Positions 26,667 through 34,399 of a stretch of 64,000 nucleotides of DNA are shown here, piece by piece. Both the position numbers and the translations under genes were made by a program. The DNA is from Microbulbifer sp. VAAF005 (GTDB lineage Bacteria > Pseudomonadota > Gammaproteobacteria > Pseudomonadales > Cellvibrionaceae): the NCBI RefSeq assembly GCF_030012985.1, contig NZ_CP120233.1, positions 4,769,001 through 4,833,000 on the forward strand, written 5' to 3'. The notes beneath the pieces are model-generated. The model saw only the letters and a program-made list of their open reading frames with translations, did not search any database and was not told where the DNA came from. The first letter of the stretch is position 1, and each line of letters starts with the position of its first letter.

Positions 26667-27142
26667 AGTGGCGTGAGTTAAGAGAAAATATAGGTAAGTT
26701 TCTGATGCAGCATATTTGAGGATCTCAAACTGAAAATAGCCATTAACTGGCTTTCTTTTATGAAGCATCTTTTCTGTTGTGCTGACAACATGAGTAATCT
26801 GCACTCGATACCATTTGCCAGTGCTTGCAAACTGGACAGCATCAACACCGCTGATCATTTTGAATGAGTAGCTTTTTACGTAAACCAGCTCTTTGTTTTT
26901 CTTCTGCCAGCAGAAGCTGGGAGTCTGCGTGCACCTTTTTACTTCATACCTGCGCGGTATCATCACCCGATATCAATTGAACCAACACGTTAGGTAAAAG
27001 CTAACAAGAGGTTAGGTTATAGTCAATATCATTAGCTTAAGTCTAGCTTTATCCTTATCTCCCTATCAAGAAGTGACCTATTCGTGAGGCATTGCGAGCG
27101 GTCGCGCTTTATCCAAACAGTTGAACGATATTGAGGTGAGTT
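26667..27142. other. Divergent promoter region between LysR and FAD reductase genes
   Basis: 476 bases containing both start regions. A T-N11-A LysR box is not obvious by eye. The RBS TTGAGGTGAG sits just before 27143. The minus strand has a 100-codon open stretch here that I read as chance. Confidence 0.45.
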
Positions 27143-28225
27143 ATGATCAAACGGACAGACGTGTTAATCGTTGGTGGAGGCTTTGCTGGTGTTTCTGTGG
27201 CCCAAAAGTTAGCTAAGCAGGGTATGCAGGTGGTATTGGTTGACCGAAAGGACCATTTTGAAGTGACCTTTGCCACATTACGTAATGCGATAGCGCCTAG
27301 CTTACTGACTGCTAATCCACGTAAATATTATCGTGACTTTATTCAGAGCGATTTTGTTCAAGCAGATGTGGTTTCCATGGATGACCGGATAGCAAAGTCA
27401 TCGAATGGATTAGAGATCCACTTTAAGCAGGCAGTTATCGCGACAGGCAGTCGCTACCCAACCTTGCCGATAGCTAAATCCACATCAGCTTATACGATTT
27501 CCGAGCGTGAGCAAGAAATGCGGAATGAGCAAAAAATACTGGCGAAATCTCAGTCAGTTTTGATTGTAGGAGGCGGTACCGTTGGCGTGGAGCTGGCCGG
27601 GGAAATTAGCAGCGCTTTTCCCAATAAAACCGTGACGTTAGTCCATTCTAAAGATGTACTACTTGGCCATCTTAAGCCTAAAGCTCAGAACAAGGCGCTA
27701 GAACAGCTTACGGCTAAAGGCGTTAGCGTACATCTCAATACCCGGTTAGTTAAAGAAGGTGCAATTTACCGCTCTATGAATACTCAAGAAACTTTCAAGG
27801 CAGACTTGATTTATGAATGTGTAGGTATGTCGCCAAATACCGGGTTTCTAAAAACAGAATTACCCGGTGTGTTAGATAAGATGGGATTAATTAAAGTGGA
27901 CGAATATATGCGGGTTAGGGGCTATTCTAATCTTTATGCGATAGGTGATTGCTCTACTCTGGATGAAAATAAGCACGGCTATTTAGCAAACGTTCAAGGA
28001 GGTATCTTAGCGAGCGTTATCATTAATCAAGCCAAAGGTAAAAAGGTTAAGCCTTATAAAACACCTAGTTATGCCATTGTTACGCCGACCGGCACAGAGA
28101 CAGGCGTAGCTCAAATGCCCTTTGGTGTTTTTACTTCAAAGCTATTTGTTAACCTGAAACAAAAAGACATGGGGATAGGCCATATGCTTAAAGCGAGCGG
28201 TACAACTCCAGACTTACTTAGCTAG
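27143..28225 (+). CDS. FAD-dependent pyridine-nucleotide oxidoreductase (AIF/NDH-2-like)
   Basis: 360 residues. Residues 7-20 (VLIVGGGFAGVSVA) form the FAD Rossmann motif; a second Rossmann motif at about 138-155 (VLIVGGGTVGVELAGEI) binds NAD(P)H; NLYAIGDCSTLDE near residue 265 is the FAD-ribityl motif. Size and layout match single-polypeptide AIF-like and type II NADH dehydrogenase-like reductases. No redox-active CxxC pair is seen and no C-terminal membrane anchor, so the electron acceptor (quinone, ferredoxin or other) cannot be named. It is divergent from the LysR gene and probably under its control. Confidence 0.8.
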   Translation: MIKRTDVLIVGGGFAGVSVAQKLAKQGMQVVLVDRKDHFEVTFATLRNAIAPSLLTANPRKYYRDFIQSDFVQADVVSMDDRIAKSSNGLEIHFKQAVIATGSRYPTLPIAKSTSAYTISEREQEMRNEQKILAKSQSVLIVGGGTVGVELAGEISSAFPNKTVTLVHSKDVLLGHLKPKAQNKALEQLTAKGVSVHLNTRLVKEGAIYRSMNTQETFKADLIYECVGMSPNTGFLKTELPGVLDKMGLIKVDEYMRVRGYSNLYAIGDCSTLDENKHGYLANVQGGILASVIINQAKGKKVKPYKTPSYAIVTPTGTETGVAQMPFGVFTSKLFVNLKQKDMGIGHMLKASGTTPDLLS

Positions 28226-28677
28226 AACTTTTTGGTATACAGTAGAGCACCTCTAATTAAAATCTACCAGTCTCTAAGATCCTCTGAATAGACATTCTCA
28301 CTGGCCATTGAAAAATCAAGTAAGAGATAGTCCAGATACTTGCCATACCTGCCAGATGCGTATGAGGCGGCATAGGGGTGTTACAGCCATTAGTAGTAGT
28401 TTATTTACATAGTTAGGTTCCCCGTCTGGATTGATTAAAGCAAATAAGAGGGCCTTTTCTTCTTAATTTGCGGTATTGCGTATTTACGTTCTTCAACGTA
28501 ATGTTTGTGCCGAAAGCATGAGAATGTAAGAAGTGAGCCCCGGCTCTAATGGGTTTCTACTAGGTACCAGTAAGAGCTGGCGGAGGTCCCAAACTCATGG
28601 AAGGCTCCTTTTGTGTGATGAATATTTTTCATAGGCTGTAATCTCAATGGGAAATTGAGCATAGGTAGGAGGTCTGT
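28226..28677. other. Intergenic region upstream of the MerR gene
   Basis: About 450 bases without a reading frame, RNA or repeat that I recognise. GTAGGAGGTCTGT just before 28678 is a strong RBS for the MerR gene. Confidence 0.4.
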
Positions 28678-29055
28678 ATGTTTATAGGAGAGGTGTCAAG
28701 AAGGACGAATCTCACTGTAAAAGCGATAAGATTTTATGAGGAAAAAGGCCTTATTGCCGTTCCTAAAAGGCAGGGCAGATATAGAGTCTATACGGCAGAA
28801 GATGTTGAAATTCTTACTTTGATCTCAGAAGCCAAAGTACTTGGGGTGACTTTGGCTGAGTTGAAGGATGTTATTCGGTACCATAATGGAGAGGTTGATT
28901 GGGCTCGAATCAGAGTTTTCCTGAAGAAAGTAAAAAGAAAAATTGAGGCTGAATTGAAATCACTTTCTAATAAAGCTGAAAAGGTTGATCAATGTATTGC
29001 GTCTATAGATTCCTGTCATAAAAGCCTTGACTCTCCCCTTAAGGGGAGACGGTAG
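28678..29055 (+). CDS. MerR-family transcriptional regulator
   Basis: 125 residues. Residues 2-20 (FIGEVSRRTNLTVKAIRFYE) are the MerR helix-turn-helix, followed by EKGLIAVPKRQGRYRVYT, the wing. A long dimer coiled coil covers about 75-105. Two cysteines near the C-terminus, C106 and C113 (x6 spacing, CIASIDSCH), lie where metal- or thiol-sensing members carry their ligands, so a metal or oxidant signal is possible. The quinone-reductase gene starts 36 bp downstream on the same strand and is the obvious target. Its short size is normal for the family. Confidence 0.85.
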   Translation: MFIGEVSRRTNLTVKAIRFYEEKGLIAVPKRQGRYRVYTAEDVEILTLISEAKVLGVTLAELKDVIRYHNGEVDWARIRVFLKKVKRKIEAELKSLSNKAEKVDQCIASIDSCHKSLDSPLKGRR

Positions 29056-29091
29056 ACTTTTCATCATGTCTTTAAGCAATAGTATGAAGCG

Positions 29092-29664
29092 ATGAAAAAT
29101 ATCCTACTTTTAAATGGCAATCCAAAGAAGAACAGTTTTGTTAAGCAGTTGAGCGATGTCTATGAGTCTGAAGCAAAGAAACAGGCAAATGTTCGGCGAT
29201 ATAACCTGTCGGAAATGGACTTCAATTCGAATTTAGAGTTTGGGTATGATGATTATCAAGTATTGGAGGATTGTCTATCTGAATTTCAAGAGGCTCTTAA
29301 ATGGGCACAGCATATTGTTGTGATGTCGCCTATTTGGTGGGGCGGATTGCCAGGAAAGCTCAAAGGCTTGATTGATCGATCTTTTCTTCCCGGAATTACC
29401 TTTAAATTTGAGAGTGGTAGTGCAGAGCCCATAAAGCTTCTTAAAGGCAAAACATCAAGAATGATTTTGACAATGGATGCGCCTACGGAATATTTAGAAG
29501 AACAAGCAAAGCCAGTATTAGAGCAGCTTGATCGATTTACTCTTCAATACTGTGGTTTTTCAAAAGCAGAGGTTAATTTATTTGGTTCAATGATTTTGTC
29601 TGATAAGAATCAACAGGGCTCCTGGTTGAAAGTTGTTAAGGAACTTGGTGCTAACTGTATATAA
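29092..29664 (+). CDS. NAD(P)H-dependent flavin oxidoreductase (MdaB/KefF-like quinone reductase)
   Basis: 190 residues in the flavodoxin-like fold: NILLLNGNPKKNSFVKQL is the phosphate-binding start, HIVVMSPIWWGGLPGKLKGL the flavin-contact motif, and FLPGITFKFE the segment that closes the active site. Enzymes of this family reduce quinones with two electrons and protect against electrophiles; the best-known members are MdaB, KefF and YwrO. It follows the MerR gene by 36 bp and is probably co-regulated with it. The exact subfamily is not settled. Confidence 0.8.
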   Translation: MKNILLLNGNPKKNSFVKQLSDVYESEAKKQANVRRYNLSEMDFNSNLEFGYDDYQVLEDCLSEFQEALKWAQHIVVMSPIWWGGLPGKLKGLIDRSFLPGITFKFESGSAEPIKLLKGKTSRMILTMDAPTEYLEEQAKPVLEQLDRFTLQYCGFSKAEVNLFGSMILSDKNQQGSWLKVVKELGANCI

Positions 29665-29963
29665 CCTAGAACAAATCAATCTATGTTAATTACGACTTCC
29701 TATTCCGATAATTCTCTCTGCAATTGGGGGCCCGGTGTGGATTGGCAATACGAAATGAGCCGTAAGGTCAGTATATATGGAGGACAAAAGGGAGCTGTGG
29801 ATCTTCGCTGTAGAACCGCTTTTGTGCATATTTCATACAAATAGTTGGCTGATCACGCCACTTATCACAAGAATCAGGCAAAATTCATATGGACGTCAGG
29901 TGTTGTAAAGCCTGAATAGATACATTGGTTGCTTATTACTTCATATTTAAGCAAGGATATGTC
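29665..29963. other. Intergenic region before the PD40-like gene
   Basis: About 300 bases with no gene or RNA that I recognise. AAGCAAGGATATGTC just before 29964 provides the RBS for the next gene. Confidence 0.4.
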
Positions 29964-30812
29964 ATGAGGCACCTTTATATTTCAATGGCTCTACTCTCAC
30001 TCCTAACTCTGAGTGTTAACAGTTATAGTCAGGATACACCGACAGCTCTTGAAGGGCCCTATCTTGGACAGAAACCTCCTGGGTTAACACCAAAGTTGTT
30101 TGCTCCTAATCCCTCGAAAGAGTATCGGGATTGGGGTGGCTACTTCACGCCTGATATGCAGGAGTACTACGTTACAAGAAGATATCACCAAAGTGGCGAG
30201 TCTTCGAAAGTTGTATTCAAGCTTGAGGGTAATCGTTGGTATGAATCGGAAGTGGCCTGGGGTGGTTATATCTCACCTGATGGTCAAACAATGTATTCTA
30301 GAAATCGATATAGAGAGCGCACAGATAATGGTTGGTCAGAACCTAAAAGCCTGGGGCCACTATTTGAAGACTTTCGTATCATGCGCCTTACGGCTTCTGC
30401 AAAAGGAACCTTTGTATTTGATGAAGTAGGTTCAAATGGAGATGGTATTCTTCGATATTCGCATCTGCTAGATGGTAAGCGTGAAGCGCCAAAACCTTTT
30501 GGAGAGCAGATAAATACAGGCAAGTGGACTGCTCATCCGTTTATTGCCCCTGATGAGTCCTACATTATCTGGGATAGTGAAAGAGAGGGTGGATATGGTG
30601 ATAGCGATATGTACATCAGTTTTCGTCAACAAGATGGCTCATGGGGTGCGGCTATTAACTTCGGTGATAAGATCAATTCAGAAGGGGAAGATGGTGGTGG
30701 ATATGTAACACCCGATGGGAAATATCTTTTCTACTGCCGCCGTTGTACCCCGCCGAATTTTGAAATAATGTGGGTAGATGCGGAGTTTATTGAGGCCCTT
30801 AGGCCTAAATAA
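29964..30812 (+). CDS. Secreted PD40/WD40-like beta-propeller protein
   Basis: I place the start at ATG 29964, after AAGGATA, because it opens a clear signal peptide (HLYISMALLSLLTLSVNSYSQ); the frame is open 13 codons further up. 282 residues. Blades carry P-D-x-x-x-x-Y/I motifs: YFTPDMQEYYVTRR, YISPDGQTMYSRNR, FIAPDESYIIWDSEREGGYG and YVTPDGKYLFYCRR. GDSDMYISFRQQDGSW and WGAAINFGDKINSEGED are the pattern of the TolB-like PD40 family found in many secreted bacterial proteins of unknown function. It stands alone with its own promoter region. Confidence 0.7.
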   Translation: MRHLYISMALLSLLTLSVNSYSQDTPTALEGPYLGQKPPGLTPKLFAPNPSKEYRDWGGYFTPDMQEYYVTRRYHQSGESSKVVFKLEGNRWYESEVAWGGYISPDGQTMYSRNRYRERTDNGWSEPKSLGPLFEDFRIMRLTASAKGTFVFDEVGSNGDGILRYSHLLDGKREAPKPFGEQINTGKWTAHPFIAPDESYIIWDSEREGGYGDSDMYISFRQQDGSWGAAINFGDKINSEGEDGGGYVTPDGKYLFYCRRCTPPNFEIMWVDAEFIEALRPK

Positions 30813-31081
30813 AATTTACACTAAGCTACGCCTAGTTCTCTGTATCTATCATCATGTTGCTAAATTTAAATTCTTTAATGATATTTCCGGTCTTCACGAT
30901 ACATGAAGCCCCGGTTGATCCCGCAGCAACCTGTTAAGTTGTATAGAATCCTTTCACCAAGTGAGAAGGTGAGCACCACACCAAGTATGTGAGCGTTCAC
31001 CTTTATGTGTTAGCCTCTATTAGCCACAAACTACCGAAAACTTGAAACAATGTTGATAGAAATCAGGTTAGATTAAGGTTT
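30813..31081. other. Intergenic region before the metallo-beta-lactamase remnant
   Basis: 269 bases. CCAAGTGAGAAGGTGAGCAC and AAGTATGTGAGCGTTCACCTT show short direct/inverted GTGAGC patterns, too imperfect to call. No gene is seen. Confidence 0.3.
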
Positions 31082-31267
31082 GTGCAACTAGAATACGCAA
31101 TAAATATACACGTCACAAAATACCTGTTCTTTCTGATAGCCATTTCTCTATTTGGAACCGAAGTTCAGCCTGAGATATTTGTTGTAGAACATGTAGCTAA
31201 TGCCGGAGTTAAAATTAGTCCGGGAGATCGTTCAGTGTTAGTAGATTGGGGCCCCATGGTCGGTTAA
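31082..31267 (+). pseudogene. Secreted metallo-beta-lactamase-fold protein, N-terminal remnant
   Basis: 61 residues from GTG with a signal peptide (YLFFLIAISLFGTEVQPE). The end reads FVVEHVANAGVKISPGDRSVLVDW, the first two beta-strands of MBL-fold hydrolases (pattern I-x-N-A-G-V-x-I-x-x-G-x-x-x-V-L-I-D). The H-x-H-x-D-H metal site that should follow is absent; the stop comes at MVG. I read it as the 5' remnant of an exported MBL-fold gene; a real small protein is less likely. Confidence 0.45.
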
Positions 31268-31319
31268 AATTTATCAATGATAGAGATTGTCTTGTATTAC
31301 TTGAGTTGATTTAAAATGT

Positions 31320-31748
31320 ATGAATGGATTCCTTAAGTATTTTAGTCGTGTTCTCCTTACAGTTTCAGGTTGCCTATTTATTTTAGGTTTAGTTTCTGTG
31401 TTTTATGTGGAGGTCAATCCTGTATACGTCAATACAAAGGAGATTACACTATATCAAAATGGGTATACTGATCCGGTCGGAAGGTTTGGTTCTTATGCGA
31501 AGAATAATGGAGGGAATACAAACTTTGTTTTATTTAGATACAAATATACGGTAGGTAAATCGTCATATAGTGGAGCCTGGATGAAAATAGGCTCTCCCTC
31601 AACGATAGGGCGAATGCGAACTGTATATTATAATCCAGTCCTGCCAATGTTCTCAGTTCTTGAAAAGGGAATCTCCTTGTTTTGGGTAATCTTTCTTGGA
31701 ATGTTGGGGTATGGACTTCTGGAAGTTCGCAATTGGCTATATCGATAA
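31320..31748 (+). CDS. Two-helix membrane protein with DUF3592-like domain
   Basis: 142 residues. Helices at about 10-30 (LLTVSGCLFILGLVSVFYV) and 118-138 (ISLFWVIFLGMLGYGLLEV) enclose a soluble domain of about 85 residues containing FRYKYTVGKSSYSGAWMKIG and MRTVYYNPVLPMFSVL. This is the layout of DUF3592 proteins (Y-x-Y-x-V-x-x-x-x-Y-x-G ... V-Y-Y-N-P), whose function is unknown. The RBS is weak. It is followed by an exported protein but with more than 100 bp between them. Confidence 0.6.
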   Translation: MNGFLKYFSRVLLTVSGCLFILGLVSVFYVEVNPVYVNTKEITLYQNGYTDPVGRFGSYAKNNGGNTNFVLFRYKYTVGKSSYSGAWMKIGSPSTIGRMRTVYYNPVLPMFSVLEKGISLFWVIFLGMLGYGLLEVRNWLYR

Positions 31749-31854
31749 ACACAACTTGTAAGGTTAATTCTGCAGGAAGTAATTATTTACTCTTGCTTGA
31801 TTTTATACTTTTGGATATGGCATAACTTTTATAAAAATAAACTGTGAAATTATT

Positions 31855-32292
31855 ATGAAAACTATCCTTTTTGTGTGCTGCTTTATGATCTGCTTAGGTA
31901 TCAATGCAGCTGAAGTTGAAAACTGTACAAATTCTGAAATTAGCAATGAATATTTTGGGGATTTTTCAAATATTCAATTCCATGAGGAGTCTAATTTAAA
32001 AAATGTTGCTCAAGAAAACCTTATTCAATACGCTAAAGAAATTACAAAAGTTGCAAATTGGGACTATAAGCTAAGTGGCCCAGATGAGCATTACTTACCA
32101 ATTTTAATTGACTATCTTAAAAATCCAGCAGGTTTGGGTCATGAAATAGAGTGTATGTGGTTGTTGTATGAGGAGGGAGATGTACTCCGACGTTTCACTG
32201 ATGATCAAAGTAATGTATCTAGGAGTGGCTATGCCTTATTTAAAAAGGACGAGTTATCAGCTTATTTCTACAGCCAAATTATATTGCTTTAG
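31855..32292 (+). CDS. Exported hypothetical protein
   Basis: 145 residues with a signal peptide (ILFVCCFMICLGINAAEV). The mature part is acidic with NLIQYAKEITKVANWDYKL and HEIECMWLLYEEGDVLRRF and has no recognised domain. Two cysteines could form a disulfide. It lies 76 bp before the GFA gene, too far to claim an operon. Function unknown. Confidence 0.5.
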   Translation: MKTILFVCCFMICLGINAAEVENCTNSEISNEYFGDFSNIQFHEESNLKNVAQENLIQYAKEITKVANWDYKLSGPDEHYLPILIDYLKNPAGLGHEIECMWLLYEEGDVLRRFTDDQSNVSRSGYALFKKDELSAYFYSQIILL

Positions 32293-32368
32293 CAGTGTAG
32301 AAATTATAAAAGGTGATATAGATATCTCAGTTTTCGAGACTTTATATTAATAATAAAGGAGTGTCTTT

Positions 32369-32770
32369 TTGACTAAAGGTGAATGCAATTGTGGAGAGAT
32401 AGCTTATGAGATACAAGAATCCCTCACAGATTTATATATGTGCCACTGTTCAATCTGCCGTCGTTCCACAGGGAGTGGCGCTATTACTGTAGCTATTGTG
32501 CCTACCGAGAAGTTTAATTGGGTTAAAGGTAAGGAGAACCTTAAGTATTGGTCTAAGCCCGGACATGATTGGCATACAAATTTTTGCGCTACTTGCGGTT
32601 CGACTCTGCCCGGAGAGAATGATTCTTTAAATACTTACATTCCTGCAGGAAGCTTGGTGGATGGTAACGAAAATCTAAAAGTGGTTCATCATTTATGGGT
32701 TGACTCAAAGGCCTCTTGGGAAGTAATAGGTGACGCCGGGAAGCAGCATCCCAAGGGGTTTGGACCTTAA
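32369..32770 (+). CDS. GFA-family zinc-binding protein
   Basis: 133 residues from TTG with AAAGGAG upstream. Cysteines C6, C8, C25, C27, C30, C73 and C76 follow the GFA pattern (ECNCGEIAYEI, MCHCSICRRSTGSG, NFCATCGSTLPG); the first pair and last pair bind structural and catalytic zinc in glutathione-dependent formaldehyde-activating enzymes. VIPAGSLVD-like NTYIPAGSLVDG and HHLWVDSKASWEVI complete the fold. Most family members have untested substrates, so I give only the family. Confidence 0.87.
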   Translation: MTKGECNCGEIAYEIQESLTDLYMCHCSICRRSTGSGAITVAIVPTEKFNWVKGKENLKYWSKPGHDWHTNFCATCGSTLPGENDSLNTYIPAGSLVDGNENLKVVHHLWVDSKASWEVIGDAGKQHPKGFGP

Positions 32771-33073
32771 ATTATTTAACCTCCTGATTTATTGCGCTTT
32801 GTATTTTTACTCACTATTACGTGTGTAGTGACAGGGAGGTTAATTTTGGAGTGAGTTTTGTCTCTGGAACTTGGGAATACAAATCAGTTTTAGGTGTATT
32901 ACTACTGGAGTGGAAGGAAAGAATACACCGCACTCGAGACACGCTGTGAATACATCCCTGTAAGCTCCTAATCGGCATCCATACCTCATAGGGTCCCGAG
33001 CGCAGTGTATTATTTCCTTCTCCATTTTTAGTATCTCGGCTGTAATAGCCAGAGGGATAACTCATTCTTCTCT
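32771..33073. other. Intergenic region between convergent GFA and HupE-like genes
   Basis: About 300 bases. Two short overlapping minus-strand frames (82 and 61 codons) occur but neither has a good RBS or known motif. Nothing else is seen. Confidence 0.4.
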
Positions 33074-34372
33074 TCAGAAAATTGCCGAAACAAGCTCGTA
33101 TCCTCTATCTAATGTCCAAATAAAAGCAATTGCGCTACAGAGTCCAGCAACAGAATAGCGTATCCGGATTTCCCATTCCTTTCTCCACAGCCTGGCCAAA
33201 TAGGCAAGGGGCCATATGGCAAGAATTATGAGTACTTGCCCGGCTTCTATTCCCAGGTTGAAGGCCAAGAGGCTTTGCCAGATATTCGGGGAGTCAACTT
33301 GGAGTATTTCATGTAATACAAAAGAAAAACCCAGGCCATGGAGCAGGCCGAGCATGCAGGTGCCGATAAAAATTGTACTTTCGCTGCCTGTGATCTTAGT
33401 GTCTTCCCGGTGTAGTGATATCCAGGCCATATAGATTATGGATAGGGCGATACCGGTTTCTACCATAGGTACGAACCAGCTGACTGTGGGAACAAAGCCA
33501 AAGAATCCGGCTGAGAGGGTGATACTGTGACCAATGGTAAAGCCGGTAGCGCGCCACAAGAGTAGCGGTAGGCTGAGTGCACCGAGGCTTAGGCAGAGTA
33601 CAAATAACACGTGGTCCAACCCCTTCAGGATATGGGCGATGCCCTCCGCCAGAAAAGTCTTCATAGCGTCTATAGTGGAGTGGGTAATCAATAGTGGCTC
33701 TTGCATAAGACCACGTGAGCGAAAGACCTGGGTCTTACCTGGGTTGTAATCCAGTACCAGGTTGGCGGTGTCTTCCTGGTTGGGGAGGCCGGGGTTAAGA
33801 GAGCTGGATAGTTGGTATTCTCCAAGGGGAGCTTCCAGAGGGTAGAAGATCTGAATATCAACCAAGGTGTCACCCACATACAACCTTTGATTGGTATCTT
33901 CAGGTAAGTATTGCTGCAAAAATGCCTGCTGTGCCTCCTCCAGCGTTGCAAAATCCGGTTCATTTCCTATCCGATACAGGCGCACGGCTTTTACATCGCC
34001 TTTTATCTGCTTGTCAGTATTGCGGAGAAAAGTGGCGCTCTCTGCAATATTACCGAGCCCTAGAGGTGCTAGCTCCAGCTGCTGAAAATCCACATAATGC
34101 ACCAAATCACCTTGATTCAAGGAGTTTTTGGTATAGGGCGCGGGTTGTGAGAGTTTGCCAGTATAGGGGTCGCGCCCCAGTCCTGTTTTATCTGCCAGTA
34201 AATAGGGCATAGGCACTCTCATATATAGGTTGGCACCACTGGCTGTGTGCTCTATATGGAAAATCCGTACATTGAGGTTGAGAAGGAAATGCGCTTGTGC
34301 TTGCCCGCTGATGCTGGATATGAGGAGATATAGAACAATCATCGCGGGCAACTTGAGTGTGCTATTTTTCAT
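33074..34372 (-). CDS. HupE/UreJ-family membrane protein with exported N-domain
   Basis: 432 residues. A signal peptide (AMIVLYLLISSISGQAQA) precedes about 220 exported residues, then five to six transmembrane helices. The membrane part has the family motifs GIAHILKGLDHVLFVLCL, TGFTIGHSITLSAGFF, GLLHGLGFSFVLHEI and FNLGIEAGQVLI; their histidines are the expected nickel or metal ligands of HupE/UreJ transporters. Members of this longer HupE/UreJ type have a large N-terminal domain of unknown role. It lies 27 bp after the unknown 34400 gene on the same strand, so the two are probably co-transcribed. Substrate not determinable; there is no hydrogenase or urease gene here. Confidence 0.82.
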   Translation of the reverse strand: MKNSTLKLPAMIVLYLLISSISGQAQAHFLLNLNVRIFHIEHTASGANLYMRVPMPYLLADKTGLGRDPYTGKLSQPAPYTKNSLNQGDLVHYVDFQQLELAPLGLGNIAESATFLRNTDKQIKGDVKAVRLYRIGNEPDFATLEEAQQAFLQQYLPEDTNQRLYVGDTLVDIQIFYPLEAPLGEYQLSSSLNPGLPNQEDTANLVLDYNPGKTQVFRSRGLMQEPLLITHSTIDAMKTFLAEGIAHILKGLDHVLFVLCLSLGALSLPLLLWRATGFTIGHSITLSAGFFGFVPTVSWFVPMVETGIALSIIYMAWISLHREDTKITGSESTIFIGTCMLGLLHGLGFSFVLHEILQVDSPNIWQSLLAFNLGIEAGQVLIILAIWPLAYLARLWRKEWEIRIRYSVAGLCSAIAFIWTLDRGYELVSAIF

Positions 34373-34399
34373 GGCTCTAGCTATTTCTCTATTTTATTC

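Noticed and set aside
26667..26966. 100-codon N-terminal extension of the LysR protein
   Set aside because: LysR proteins start at the helix-turn-helix; the extra residues have no domain, and the total length would be far above the family.
32817..33065. 82- and 61-codon minus-strand frames between GFA and HupE-like genes
   Set aside because: Overlap each other in different frames, no RBS and no recognised domain.
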